In this document: positions 7,788 to 17,043 of the stretch, piece after piece
Layout: each line of letters opens with the position of its first letter
Position numbering within the stretch: position 1 is the first letter of the stretch
DNA from: Rhodocyclales bacterium
Lineage (GTDB): Bacteria > Pseudomonadota > Gammaproteobacteria > Burkholderiales > Rhodocyclaceae
Reading direction: 5' to 3'
DNA: 56,849 bases
Assembly: GCA_016235165.1 (NCBI GenBank)
Contig: JACRLX010000049.1
Coordinates: 1-56,849, forward strand
Program-made: the position numbers and the translations under genes
The notes under the pieces: model-generated
The model's input: the letters and a program-made list of their open reading frames with translations, nothing else
Databases searched by the model: none
Told to the model about the DNA's origin: nothing

Positions 7788-8723
7788 ATGGCAGTCAATG
7801 GCGTCGTGCGTCCGGGACATATCCAAATTCGTGTGATGAACCTGGAAGAGGGGGTTCACCACTATCGCGATGTGCTGGGCATGGAGGAAACGGGCCGTGA
7901 CGCATCCGGTCGCGTGTACCTGCGCGGCTGGGACGAGCGCGATCACCACAGCCTCATCCTGCGCGAGGCGGATCGGGCCGGAATGGACTTTTTCGGCTTC
8001 AAGGTAGATAACGAAGCCACCCTGAACAAGCTGGAAAAGGACCTGCAGGCATGGGGCGCCAAGACCGAGCGCATTCCCGCCGGCGACCTGTTGGAAACAG
8101 GGGAGCGCGTACGCTTCGAGATTCCCAGTGGCCACGTGATCGAGCTGTTCGCCAAGAAGACCTTCAGCGGCTGCGACCGGGGTGAAAAGGATCCTGCGCA
8201 CTATTCGCCTAAGATGGACAGAGGCATTGCTCCGATGCGCTTCGACCACGCCCTGCTCTACGGTCCCAATGTTGACAAGGTGCTCGACTTGTTCACCAAC
8301 GTGCTGGGCTTCCACCTGGCGGAGTATGTCACGCTGCCCGATTGCGACGTCAAGGGCGCGCTGTGGCTCTGCTGTTCGAACAAGGCGCATGACATCGCCT
8401 TCGTCGTTCACCCGGAGCCGGCGAAACTGCACCATGTGTCGTTCTACATGGAATCCGTGGAGCGCGTTTTCCGCGCCGCCGACATCATGGCCGCCAACGA
8501 CGTGAAGGTGGATATCGGCCCGACCCGCCATGGCATTACCCGTGGCGGCACCATATATGCATGGGATCCGTCCGGGAACCGTTTCGAAACCTACTCCGGC
8601 GGAAACATCACCTACCCCGACCAACCGCCGATCGCCTGGACCTGGGAAGGCCTGGGCGAAGGCGGCGGACTCGATGTGGCCCACCGGAAGCTGCACGATA
8701 CCTTCCTGACCGTGGTGACCTGA
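7788..8723 (+). CDS. xylE: catechol 2,3-dioxygenase
   Basis: This enzyme opens the catechol ring beside the hydroxyls to give 2-hydroxymuconic semialdehyde. The 311-residue extradiol dioxygenase has two vicinal-oxygen-chelate domains, and the Fe(II) ligands are in place: His154 (FDHALLYG), His216 (LHHVSF) and Glu267 (NRFETYSGG). Length and motifs match XylE/DmpB. The ATG at 7788 follows a GAGAGGAG ribosome binding site; an upstream in-frame ATG at 7623 has none. The hairpin at 8744-8765 separates it from the rest of the pathway. Confidence 0.93.
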   Translation: MAVNGVVRPGHIQIRVMNLEEGVHHYRDVLGMEETGRDASGRVYLRGWDERDHHSLILREADRAGMDFFGFKVDNEATLNKLEKDLQAWGAKTERIPAGDLLETGERVRFEIPSGHVIELFAKKTFSGCDRGEKDPAHYSPKMDRGIAPMRFDHALLYGPNVDKVLDLFTNVLGFHLAEYVTLPDCDVKGALWLCCSNKAHDIAFVVHPEPAKLHHVSFYMESVERVFRAADIMAANDVKVDIGPTRHGITRGGTIYAWDPSGNRFETYSGGNITYPDQPPIAWTWEGLGEGGGLDVAHRKLHDTFLTVVT

Positions 8724-8743
8724 TCATCCGATGCCGAACTTAC

Positions 8744-8770
8744 CCCGCAGCGCCCAGGCTGCGGGACTTT
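8744..8770 (+). terminator. intrinsic terminator after catechol 2,3-dioxygenase
   Basis: CCCGCAGC and GCTGCGGG form a perfect 8-bp stem with a six-base loop, followed by ACTTTTC. It would end or attenuate transcription between the dioxygenase and the downstream pathway genes. Confidence 0.65.
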
Positions 8771-8807
8771 TCAGTCTTGGTAGCAATCCCCATCGAGTGA
8801 ACAACAA

Positions 8808-9254
8808 GTGCCCGTTGCCAATATCCATGTCCTCGCCGGACACCCCAGGTCGGTACTGAAGCAGTTGCTCCGGGAGTTTTCAGCCGTCTTTGCCAGAGAA
8901 ATCAACGCGCCCGCAGACCGTCTTCAAGTCTGGATCACCGAAGTGGATCCGGAGCTGTGCGTGATTGCCGGCGAGCCGGCCGACGAAGTCTTGAAGCGTC
9001 AGGGCCGCGCGGATACGGAAGTACCATTTATTCGAATGGCGCTGATGGAAGGGCGTTCGGTGGAAACGCTACACAAGCTCATGCATGCGCTCAGCGACGT
9101 CACTGCCCGTCATCTCGGTGGAGACCCCAAGCGCGTACGGGTGCAAATTGACCATGTCCATCCGGATCGCTGGTCCATCGGCGGTGTCGCCGCAAGCATC
9201 ATCCGTGCTGACGAGCTCGCAAATCGCGCCGCCTCTCCGGCACACGCGGCCTGA
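8808..9254 (+). CDS. 4-oxalocrotonate tautomerase family protein, two-domain form
   Basis: The pathway needs a tautomerase for 2-hydroxymuconate, normally a peptide of about 62 residues with catalytic Pro1. This 148-residue product starts MPVANIHVLAGHP from a GTG, giving Pro1 after methionine removal, and its second half (from about residue 72, VPFIRMALMEGRS) looks like another tautomerase unit whose proline is internal. It is therefore probably a tandem fusion in which only the first unit has a free N-terminal proline. The GTG start is set by Pro1; the ribosome binding site is weak. Position between dioxygenase and dehydrogenase supports a meta-pathway role. Confidence 0.72.
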   Translation: MPVANIHVLAGHPRSVLKQLLREFSAVFAREINAPADRLQVWITEVDPELCVIAGEPADEVLKRQGRADTEVPFIRMALMEGRSVETLHKLMHALSDVTARHLGGDPKRVRVQIDHVHPDRWSIGGVAASIIRADELANRAASPAHAA

Positions 9255-9288
9255 CTGGCGCTTCCGAATTCCGGAGAGGAGCTTCACT

Positions 9289-10749
9289 ATGCAGACCTTC
9301 AATCATTTCATCGACGGCCGATTCCAACCGGCAAGCAACGGAAGGACCTTCGAGAAGCGTTCGCCCACGGACAATCAATTGATGGGCCAAGTGGCCGAGG
9401 GAACGCAGGCCGACATTGACGCGGCGGTTGGCGCAGCACGCGAGGCGCTGCATGGCGATTGGGGTCGCATAGCCGTTGATAGGCGCATAGCCATGATGCA
9501 CGCGGTGGCCGACGGCATCACCAGACGCTTTGACGATTTCGTCGCGGCCGAGGAGGCTGATACTGGGCAACCGCATCATGTCATTGCGCACGCGTTTGTT
9601 CCCCGTGGCGCAGCCAATTTCAAGATCTTTGCCGACATTGTCAAGAACGTCCCTGCCGAGTCCTTTGTCATGGACACCCCGGATGGTGCCGGCGCCTTGA
9701 ACTATGCCCTACGCAAACCCAAGGGCGTGATCGCGGTCATCAGCCCGTGGAATGCGCCGCTGCTGCTGATGACGTGGAAGGTCGGTCCGGCCCTCGCTTG
9801 CGGCAACACCGTCGTAGTCAAGCCTTCCGAAGAAACCCCTGCCACCGCAACGCTGTTGGGTGAGGTAATGAACGAAGTCGGTGTGCCCAAGGGCGTGTAC
9901 AACGTCGTGCATGGCTTTGGCCCCGACGCCGCGGGTGAATTCCTTACCCGTCACGAAGACGTGGACGCCATAACGTTTACGGGCGAAACCGCTACCGGCA
10001 CGGCGATCATGAAGGCTGCTGCCGACGGCATTCGGGATGTCAGCTTCGAACTGGGAGGCAAGAACGCCGGAATCGTGTTCGCCGACTGCGATTTTGACGC
10101 CACCGTTGAAGGCATTTTTCGCTCGGCCTTCATGAACACCGGGCAGGTTTGCCTGGGTACCGAGCGGGTGTACGTCGAACGCGCCATTTTTGATCGTTTC
10201 GTGGCCGCGTTGAAGGCGCGCTGCGAGGGCGTCACTTACGGTCGGCCGAGTGACCTTGGCGTCAATTTCGGCCCGTTGATCAGCCAGGTGCACAGGCGCA
10301 AGGTTCTGTCCTATTACGGAAAGGCGATGGCCGAAGGCGCCACGCTTATCACGGGCGGTGGCGTACCCGACATGCCCGCAGAGCTGGCCGGTGGCTCCTG
10401 GATACAACCCACGATCTGGACAGGCCTGCCGGAAACCGCATCGGTAGTGCGCGAAGAGATCTTTGGTCCTTGCTGCCATGTCCGCGCGTTTGACGGCGAA
10501 GAAGAAGTGGTGCGCCTGGCCAACGCCAACCGCTATGGATTGTCCACCACGATCTGGACCGAAAACCTCAAGCGAGCGCACCGCATGGCCGCCGCCATCG
10601 ACGCAGGCATTGCCTGGGTCAATAGCTGGTTCCTGCGCGACCTGCGCACCCCGTTTGGTGGCAGCAAGCAAAGTGGTATAGGCCGCGAAGGCGGTGTGCA
10701 CTCTCTGGAGTTCTACACCGAGATGCGCAACGTTTGCATCAAGCTCTGA
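9289..10749 (+). CDS. xylG: 2-hydroxymuconic semialdehyde dehydrogenase
   Basis: This is an NAD-dependent aldehyde dehydrogenase of 486 residues that oxidises the ring-cleavage product to 2-hydroxymuconate. Visible motifs are PWNAPLLL, the Glu motif FELGGKNAG and the catalytic Cys in NTGQVCLGTERV. Sequence and context match XylG/DmpC. The ATG at 9289 follows GGAGAGGAG; the longer frame from 9085 overlaps the tautomerase and is not used. Confidence 0.9.
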   Translation: MQTFNHFIDGRFQPASNGRTFEKRSPTDNQLMGQVAEGTQADIDAAVGAAREALHGDWGRIAVDRRIAMMHAVADGITRRFDDFVAAEEADTGQPHHVIAHAFVPRGAANFKIFADIVKNVPAESFVMDTPDGAGALNYALRKPKGVIAVISPWNAPLLLMTWKVGPALACGNTVVVKPSEETPATATLLGEVMNEVGVPKGVYNVVHGFGPDAAGEFLTRHEDVDAITFTGETATGTAIMKAAADGIRDVSFELGGKNAGIVFADCDFDATVEGIFRSAFMNTGQVCLGTERVYVERAIFDRFVAALKARCEGVTYGRPSDLGVNFGPLISQVHRRKVLSYYGKAMAEGATLITGGGVPDMPAELAGGSWIQPTIWTGLPETASVVREEIFGPCCHVRAFDGEEEVVRLANANRYGLSTTIWTENLKRAHRMAAAIDAGIAWVNSWFLRDLRTPFGGSKQSGIGREGGVHSLEFYTEMRNVCIKL

Positions 10750-10761
10750 CTGGATGCCGGA

Positions 10762-11559
10762 ATGGACATGAAAACCATCACTCAGTGCGGTGACGAATTA
10801 TACGACGCCTGGCGCGAACGCAGAGTCATCGGCCCCTTGCGCGAGCGCTTCCCCGCCATCAGGATCGAAGACGCCTACGCCATTCAGTTGCGCATGGTCG
10901 AGCGCAGAGTGAAGGCGGGCGAAACCATCGTCGGCAAAAAGATCGGCGTTACCAGCAAGCCGGTACAGGACATGCTGGGCGTCTACGAGCCGGACTTCGG
11001 ACAACTCACTTCTGGCATGGTTTGCCACGAGGCCGACGGCGTCGACCTGAACGGCCTGATTCAGCCCAAGGCCGAAGCCGAGCTGGCATTCGTGCTGGAG
11101 CGAGATCTGATCGGGCCGGGTATCACGGCAACCGATGTCATTCGTGCCACGGCCTATGTGACGCCATGCTTCGAGATCGTCGACTCGCGCATTCTGGACT
11201 GGAACATCAAGATCCAGGACACGGTGGCAGACAATGCGTCGTGCGGAGTGTTTGTGCTGGGCGCGGCCAGGGGCAACCCGCGCAAACTTGATCTGCAGCT
11301 TGCGGGCATGAGCCTGCAGCGCAATGACGAGTTGCATTCGACCAGCGTGGGGGCGGCCGTACAGGGCTCTCCGGTGAATGCCGTGGTCTGGCTGGCCAAC
11401 ACCCTGGGCCGCCTGGGCTTGCCGTTTCGCGCTGGCGAAGTGATTCTGTCCGGTTCGCAATCACCCCTGATCGCCGTCGGCGATGGAGACGACCTTGTGT
11501 GCCGCATCTCCGGTCTCGGCGGATGCCGGGCCCGCTTTCACGGGAGTCCTGCGAAATGA
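10762..11559 (+). CDS. xylJ: 2-oxopent-4-enoate (2-hydroxypentadienoate) hydratase
   Basis: The 265-residue product belongs to the fumarylacetoacetase-related hydratase/decarboxylase family, with conserved IVGKKIGVTS, the acidic metal segment PKAEAELAFVLERDL and the EIVDSRILDW motif. In the pathway it hydrates 2-oxopent-4-enoate to 4-hydroxy-2-oxovalerate. Its sister gene downstream is the decarboxylase, and the two enzymes form a complex in known meta pathways. An ATG at 10768 is an equally plausible start. The stop overlaps the next start. Confidence 0.85.
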   Translation: MDMKTITQCGDELYDAWRERRVIGPLRERFPAIRIEDAYAIQLRMVERRVKAGETIVGKKIGVTSKPVQDMLGVYEPDFGQLTSGMVCHEADGVDLNGLIQPKAEAELAFVLERDLIGPGITATDVIRATAYVTPCFEIVDSRILDWNIKIQDTVADNASCGVFVLGAARGNPRKLDLQLAGMSLQRNDELHSTSVGAAVQGSPVNAVVWLANTLGRLGLPFRAGEVILSGSQSPLIAVGDGDDLVCRISGLGGCRARFHGSPAK

Positions 11560-12371
11560 CGACCGCTGCCTTGCGCATGCAGCGCCAGCTCGCTGATGCC
11601 GATATCTCCAGCTTGTGTGACCGGGTGTTCGTCGCGCAACGCGACGCCACCGCGATCCCCAAGCTCACAGATGACTATCCGCAAATGACCCTGGCCGATG
11701 GCTATGCGGTGCAGTTCGAACTGTTGCGCCGTCACATGGCCGCAGGACAGCGGCAAATCGGCTGGAAGGCCGGTTTGACATCCAAGGCAAAGATGGACCA
11801 GATGGGTGTCCGTGTGCCGACCGTCGGATTTCTGCTGGCGGATATGTTTCGGCCCGAAACGTCGACGATCCGCACAGATGACCTGGTTCACCCCCGTGTC
11901 GAATGCGAGATGGCGTTTGTCACCAAGACGCGGCTTTCCGGCGCCAATTGCTCGCGCGAAGAGGTGCTGGCGGCAACCGACTTCATTGTGCCGGCCGTCG
12001 AGATCATTGACTCGCGCTTTTCAGGCTTCAAGTTCGATCTGCCCAGCGTCGTGGCCGACAATAGTTCCTCCGCCCGTTACGTTACGGGCGGGCGGGCTCG
12101 GCTGCCGATGGATGTCGATATGTCCACACTGGGCGTGGTCATGGAAAGAAATGGCGAACCCGTGGCCATGGGGTCATCAGCGGCCGTCGCCGGACATCCT
12201 GCCGATGCGGTAGCGCTGGTAGTCAAGGTACTGGATTCGTTGGGCGAAGAACTGCCGGCCGGCAGCTTCGTCATGAGCGGTGGCATCACCGAAGCCATCG
12301 CGGTTTCGCCCGGAGATCACATAGGCGTACGCTTCCAGGAACTGGGCAGCGTCGCGATGCGGTTTTCCTGA
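11556..12371 (+). CDS. xylI: 4-oxalocrotonate decarboxylase
   Basis: The 271-residue paralogue of the preceding hydratase has QIGWKAGLTSKAK, PRVECEMAFV and EIIDSRFSGFKF. It decarboxylates 4-oxalocrotonate to 2-oxopent-4-enoate. Assignment of which paralogue is hydratase and which is decarboxylase rests on the motif flavour (IGWKAGLTS versus IGKKIGVTS) and gene order, so it is strong but not absolute. It overlaps the hydratase stop by four bases (ATGA). Confidence 0.83.
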   Translation: MTTAALRMQRQLADADISSLCDRVFVAQRDATAIPKLTDDYPQMTLADGYAVQFELLRRHMAAGQRQIGWKAGLTSKAKMDQMGVRVPTVGFLLADMFRPETSTIRTDDLVHPRVECEMAFVTKTRLSGANCSREEVLAATDFIVPAVEIIDSRFSGFKFDLPSVVADNSSSARYVTGGRARLPMDVDMSTLGVVMERNGEPVAMGSSAAVAGHPADAVALVVKVLDSLGEELPAGSFVMSGGITEAIAVSPGDHIGVRFQELGSVAMRFS

Positions 12372-12386
12372 ATTGGGATACATTTC

Positions 12387-13316
12387 ATGAAAAAGATCAA
12401 ATGCGCCTTGATCGGCTCGGGCAACATCGGTACCGACCTGATCTACAAGATACTGCGCAGCCCCGTGTTGGAGCCGGTATGGATGGTTGGCATAGACCCT
12501 GAGTCCGAAGGCCTCAAGCGTGCCAGCAGCATGGGCCTCAAAGTCACCGCCGAAGGCGTTGACGGCCTGTTGCCTCATGTCAGGAGCGACGGCATCCGGA
12601 TTGCCTTCGATGCGACCAGTGCCTACGTTCATGCCGAGAACAGCCGCAAACTCAACGAACTCGGCGTAATGATGATTGACCTGACGCCGGCGGCCATCGG
12701 GCCTTTGTGCGTTCCGCCAGTGAACTTGCGGGAGCATGCCGAACGCCAGGAAATGAACGTCAATATGATCTCCTGTGCGGGGCAGGCGACGATTCCCATT
12801 GTCCATGCGGTCAGCCGCATTCAGTCGGTGGCCTATGCGGAAATCGTCGCCAGCCTGGCCTCCAAGTCCGTCGGCCCCGGCACTCGGGCGAACCTTGACG
12901 AGTTCACCTATACAACCTCCGACGCGCTTGAAAAAATCGGGGGCGCACGCAAGGGCAAAGCCCTCGCGGTGATCAATCCCGCCGAGCCACCGCTGATCAT
13001 GCGCAATACGATTCAATGTTTGTGCGATGACGAGCCCGATCGGGTGCGCATTACCGAATCGATATTTTCGATGATCGCTGAAGTGCAGAAGTACGTGCCT
13101 GGTTACAAACTGGTCAACGGCCCATTGTTTGACGGCAAGCGAGTTGCGGTATTCATGCAGGTCGCCGGTTTGGGCGACTATCTCCCAACTTATGCCGGCA
13201 ACCTGGACATCATGACCGCCGCAGCGTGCCGCACCGCCGAAATGTTTGCCCAGGAGATTCTCGATGGCACGATCACATTGACTCCCGCCATGCCTGCCGC
13301 CCTTGAGGAGTTCTGA
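12387..13316 (+). CDS. dmpF: acetaldehyde dehydrogenase (acylating)
   Basis: The 309-residue enzyme converts acetaldehyde and CoA to acetyl-CoA. It shows the N-terminal nucleotide-binding motif GSGNIGTDL (10-18) and the catalytic Cys130 in [10 protein letters not shown]. It works as a channelling complex with the aldolase encoded three bases downstream. Length and motifs match DmpF/XylQ/BphJ. Confidence 0.93.
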   Translation: MKKIKCALIGSGNIGTDLIYKILRSPVLEPVWMVGIDPESEGLKRASSMGLKVTAEGVDGLLPHVRSDGIRIAFDATSAYVHAENSRKLNELGVMMIDLTPAAIGPLCVPPVNLREHAERQEMNVNMISCAGQATIPIVHAVSRIQSVAYAEIVASLASKSVGPGTRANLDEFTYTTSDALEKIGGARKGKALAVINPAEPPLIMRNTIQCLCDDEPDRVRITESIFSMIAEVQKYVPGYKLVNGPLFDGKRVAVFMQVAGLGDYLPTYAGNLDIMTAAACRTAEMFAQEILDGTITLTPAMPAALEEF

Positions 13317-13318
13317 CC

Positions 13319-14359
13319 ATGACAAACGAACACAAGGGCCGCAGGGTCACTTTGCACGACATGTGTTTGCGTGATGGCATGCACGCAAAGCGCGAGCAGA
13401 TCCCCCTGGAAAAGATGGTCGAGATAGCCGGCGCCCTGGATGAGGCGGGGATGCCGATGATGCAGGTCACGCATGGGGCTGGCGTAGGTGGCAACTCGCT
13501 GCAACACGGATTCGCTTTGGCCAGCAATGAGGAGTACCTCAGCGCCGTATGTGCGAAGGTGAAGCGGGCCACCGTGTCGGTCTTGCTGATCCCGGGCCTG
13601 GGGACCGTGAAGGAACTTCACAGTGCCTACGATTGCGGGGCGCGCAGCGTGCATGTGGCCACGCATTGCACGGAGGCGGACACCTCGCCCCAGCACATTG
13701 CCTACGCACGCAAGCTGGGCATGGATACCACGGGATTCCTGATGATGGCCCACCTCAATGACCCGGACGGGATTGCGCAGCAGGGCAAGAAGATGGAAAG
13801 CTATGGAGCGCAAACCATTTACATCACCGACTCGGCGGGCTACATGTTGCCGGACGACGTGAGGGCCCGTGTCCATGCGCTCAGGGACGTGCTCAATCCG
13901 GAAACGCAAATCGGCTTCCACGGTCATCACAACATAGCGATGGGGGTGGCCAATAGCATCGCCGCGATTGAAGCAGGTGCCGAACGCATCGATGCGGCGG
14001 CGGCCGGTTTGGGTGCGGGGGCAGGCAACACACCCATGGAAGTCCTGGTAGCGGTGTGTCGGCGCCTTGGAATCGAAACCGGCGTTGATGTCTGGAAGAT
14101 TCAGGATATCGCCGAAGACCTGGTAGTTCCGATGATGGACTTCCCGATCCGCGTTGATCGCGATGCGCTAACGCTGGGCTACGCCGGTGTGTATGGCAGC
14201 TTCCTGCTTTGGGCCAAACGGGCCGGCGAAAAGTATGGCGTCCCTGCTCGCGACATACTGGTTGAACTGGGGCGAAGAAAGATGATCGGCGGCCAGGAGG
14301 ACATGATAGAAGACACCGCCTTGACGCTGGCCAGGGAACGTGGGCTTCTGGCGGCCTGA
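13319..14359 (+). CDS. dmpG: 4-hydroxy-2-oxovalerate aldolase
   Basis: The 346-residue class II aldolase splits 4-hydroxy-2-oxovalerate to pyruvate and acetaldehyde. It has the DxxLRDGMHA segment near the N-terminus (RD metal/catalytic pair) and the [11 protein letters not shown] metal-ligand histidines near residue 200. The partner dehydrogenase is directly upstream, as in known pathways. Confidence 0.93.
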   Translation: MTNEHKGRRVTLHDMCLRDGMHAKREQIPLEKMVEIAGALDEAGMPMMQVTHGAGVGGNSLQHGFALASNEEYLSAVCAKVKRATVSVLLIPGLGTVKELHSAYDCGARSVHVATHCTEADTSPQHIAYARKLGMDTTGFLMMAHLNDPDGIAQQGKKMESYGAQTIYITDSAGYMLPDDVRARVHALRDVLNPETQIGFHGHHNIAMGVANSIAAIEAGAERIDAAAAGLGAGAGNTPMEVLVAVCRRLGIETGVDVWKIQDIAEDLVVPMMDFPIRVDRDALTLGYAGVYGSFLLWAKRAGEKYGVPARDILVELGRRKMIGGQEDMIEDTALTLARERGLLAA

Positions 14360-14373
14360 CGCCGGTGTCGGTC

Positions 14374-15129
14374 ATGTCTGCAACCAGGGAAATCGCCATT
14401 GTCGTGGGGGCGACCGGAGCCATGGGCCGGGTCATCACTCGGCGCCTGAGCGATGCCGGCCTTCAGGTGGTGGCGGTCGCGCGTAGCGCGAGTGCCCTGC
14501 TGGATCTGGCACACCGGATCCCCGGTATTCGCACTTGCGAAGCCGATATCGCTGACGATGCCTCGCAGGACGCCATTCGTGCTCACCTGGATGCTCCGGT
14601 GCGAATGGTGGTTCTAGGAGCCGGGGTGGCGACCGCCGGCGGCGTACTGGATGCGCCCGTGGCGGCGGTGGTCGATGCGGTCAATATCAAGGTCGGCGGC
14701 ATGCTGCGGCTGGTACGGGCCGTCGATTCCCGATTGATCCGCGGCTCCCGCCTGGTGGCCATTGGAGGCCATTACGGCTTTGAACCCAGCGCCTACGCGG
14801 CGACAGCTGGCGTGGCGAACGCCGCGTTGGCCAACCTCATCAAGCAGATGTCCTGGGGCTACGGCGAACGGGGTATCACCGCACACCTGATTGCGCCCGG
14901 CCCGGCAGATACGGAGCGATTGCATCGCGTGGCCACGGCAAGGGCTGCGCAGTGCAGATCGACGGCGGGGGACGTGCTGGAGCAAATGCGCGGCGAATCC
15001 GCCATTGGCGTATTTACAACCGTCGAACAAATCGCTTGGGCTGTTGCGATGTTGCTTGCATCCGAAGCCGACGCTCTTGCGGGCAGCACCTTGTTCATGG
15101 ATGCGGGGCGGCGCAAATCGCTGCCATGA
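14374..15129 (+). CDS. SDR-family oxidoreductase lacking the usual catalytic lysine
   Basis: The 251-residue Rossmann protein has the nucleotide motif GATGAMG near its start and an SDR-like C-terminal half. At the expected YxxxK site it reads YAATA, so the Lys is replaced by Ala, while a Tyr is kept. The natural substrate is unknown; it may act on a pathway intermediate or be non-catalytic. It is the last gene of the meta-cleavage block. The start is ATG at 14374; a GTG at 14365 would add three residues. Confidence 0.75.
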   Translation: MSATREIAIVVGATGAMGRVITRRLSDAGLQVVAVARSASALLDLAHRIPGIRTCEADIADDASQDAIRAHLDAPVRMVVLGAGVATAGGVLDAPVAAVVDAVNIKVGGMLRLVRAVDSRLIRGSRLVAIGGHYGFEPSAYAATAGVANAALANLIKQMSWGYGERGITAHLIAPGPADTERLHRVATARAAQCRSTAGDVLEQMRGESAIGVFTTVEQIAWAVAMLLASEADALAGSTLFMDAGRRKSLP

Positions 15130-15189
15130 AACAAGGCATGGCTTGCCTGAGGTTCGTCTGCACGGCTAAAGTGCCAGACGGGATGCCGC

Positions 15190-15430
15190 CAGTGCCGCGC
15201 AGCGAGAACCCCGGCGGTTGGATCGTCGAAACTCTGCGGGCGGTACTGTAGGGGCTGGTCGATGTCGGCGGCTTCGAGAATTGCCTGGCCGACGTGATCA
15301 ATCGCGCCAGCCACGCCGACACCATGGGTGCCATCGCCGGCATGGGGCCGGCGCGCTGACGGTAGGCGCTCGACCCGGAAGTGCGCGAGCGCTGCGTCAT
15401 GCAAGCACGGGCACTGCTGACCAGACCGCC
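15190..15430 (+). pseudogene. decayed duplicate of the draG 3' end
   Basis: Translation gives SENPGGWIVETLRAVL, stop (TAG at 15249), GLVDVGGFENCLADVINRA, then after a frameshifting deletion ALDPEVRERCVMQARALLT. This matches roughly the last 100 residues of the intact DraG encoded at 5124-6014, with a nonsense change, loss of the metal-site GGDADTTG (now ASHADTMG), a deletion of about 30 bases and loss of the stop. Similarity continues for some 60 bases beyond the end of each copy. Confidence 0.85.
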
Positions 15431-15519
15431 CCGGCGCAGGCATCCACCCGGCGTCGCACCCCATTAAAATTCACATCTCATCCACGCCCGGATCGCGGGC
15501 AACACCGAAACCAACCGCC

Positions 15520-15930
15520 ATGAGCCAGTATCGCCTTGCCTTTCCCGAGGTCGCCATCGACTTCATGAACCACGACCATCACGAGTTCGCCGCGCTGCGC
15601 GAGAAGCTGCTCACCCTGATCACCACAGACAGCACCGCCGCCAGTATCGAGCCCCTGCTCGACGAATTGCACAGGCACACGGTGCGCCACTTCGCCGACG
15701 AGGAAAAGCTGATGCAGGAAACCGGCTTCCCGGTCTATCCGGTGCATAAGGACGAGCATGACAACGTGCTCGCCGACATGGCCGCGCGCATCGCCCGGTG
15801 GCGGCAGACCGGCGACCATGGCGCGCTGCACGCCTGGCTGGAGCATGCCGTCGGCGATTGGCTGGTGGCCCACATCGCCGGCATGGACACCGTCACCGCG
15901 CGCTTTGCGGCGGGCAAGCAGGGGCGCTGA
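15520..15930 (+). CDS. bacteriohemerythrin
   Basis: The 136-residue four-helix protein carries the hemerythrin di-iron ligand pattern: a His in the NHDHHEF segment, HTVRHFADEE, HKDEH and the C-terminal HIAGMD. Single-domain bacteriohemerythrins bind O2 and are proposed to deliver or buffer it. The gene follows the draG remnant, so before insertion of the catabolic block it may have lain next to draG; a role in oxygen handling during nitrogen fixation is inference. Confidence 0.88.
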   Translation: MSQYRLAFPEVAIDFMNHDHHEFAALREKLLTLITTDSTAASIEPLLDELHRHTVRHFADEEKLMQETGFPVYPVHKDEHDNVLADMAARIARWRQTGDHGALHAWLEHAVGDWLVAHIAGMDTVTARFAAGKQGR

Positions 15931-16125
15931 AAGCGCGACATCGCCGCGGTGCCAGCGCCGACTTTTGTCGGGTTGGGTGAGTTGGTGGTTGTGTCTCATG
16001 GTTCTGAACGAGGTCGCCCAGGCAAGGCCTGTCGCCGCCACCCGCGCATTACACCTGCTACCCTATTCCTTCCCTGCGGTAAGCCTCATCCGCCCGCCGC
16101 GACGTGAAGCAAAGGAGCAAGTGCG

Positions 16126-17031
16126 ATGAAAACAGCGGTTCTCGGCGCCGGCGCGGTCGGCTGCTACTACGGCGGCATGCTGGCGCGAGCCGGGCGCGAG
16201 GTGGTGCTGGTCGGGCGCCCCGCGCACGTCGCGGCGATCGGGCGCGACGGCCTCTACATGGACACCCTGAACTTCAAGGAGCATGTGAAAGTCGGCGCCA
16301 GCACCGCGGCGGCGGCGATCGCCGGCGCGCGCCTGGTGCTGTGCTGCGTGAAATCGAACGACAGCCCGCAGGCCGCCGCCGAAATGGCACCCCACCTGGC
16401 GCCTGATGCCATCGTGCTGAGCTTGCAAAACGGCTACGACAATGCCGTGCGACTTGCCGCGGCACTGGGCCGGCCGGTGCATCCGGCGGTGGTGTATGTC
16501 GCCACCGAGATGGCCGGCCCCGGCCACCTGCGCCACCATGGCCGCGGCGAACTGGTGATCGGCCCCTTCGCCGAAAGCGCCGAGGTGGTGGCCGAGTTCG
16601 CCCTGGCCGGCGTGCCGGTGCAGGTCTCGGACGACGTCGCCGGGCAGCTGTGGGCCAAGCTGATCATCAACTGCGCCTACAACGGCCTGTCGGCGATCAC
16701 ACAACTGCCTTACGGCCGCATCGCGCCGGGCGAGGGCATCGCCGGCGTGATGGAAGACATCGTCGCCGAATGCCTGGCGGTGGCGACAGCCGACGGGGTC
16801 GCGGTGCCGGGCGACATTCGCGCTGCCGTGGCCGGCATTGCGCGCTCGATGGCAACGCAGAAATCCTCGACCGCGCACGACGTGGCACGTGGCCGCAAGA
16901 GCGAGATCGACCACATCAACGGCTACGTGCTGCGCCGTGCCGCGGCGCACGGCATCGCCGCGCCGGTGAATCGCACCGTGCATGCGCTGGTCAATCTGCT
17001 CGAAAACCGCCAGATCCACGGCGGACGCTGA
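16126..17031 (+). CDS. ketopantoate reductase family protein (ApbA/PanE)
   Basis: The 301-residue NADPH-dependent reductase has the N-terminal GAGAVGCYYGG dinucleotide motif and the KLIINCAYNGLSAIT segment with the catalytic-type Lys and Asn. Family members reduce 2-dehydropantoate in pantothenate synthesis, but many relatives have other substrates, so panE is not assigned. A good ribosome binding site (AAAGGAG) precedes the ATG. Its neighbours are nif-related, yet no direct link is apparent. Confidence 0.8.
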   Translation: MKTAVLGAGAVGCYYGGMLARAGREVVLVGRPAHVAAIGRDGLYMDTLNFKEHVKVGASTAAAAIAGARLVLCCVKSNDSPQAAAEMAPHLAPDAIVLSLQNGYDNAVRLAAALGRPVHPAVVYVATEMAGPGHLRHHGRGELVIGPFAESAEVVAEFALAGVPVQVSDDVAGQLWAKLIINCAYNGLSAITQLPYGRIAPGEGIAGVMEDIVAECLAVATADGVAVPGDIRAAVAGIARSMATQKSSTAHDVARGRKSEIDHINGYVLRRAAAHGIAAPVNRTVHALVNLLENRQIHGGR

Positions 17032-17043
17032 GCCGCGCCGGCG

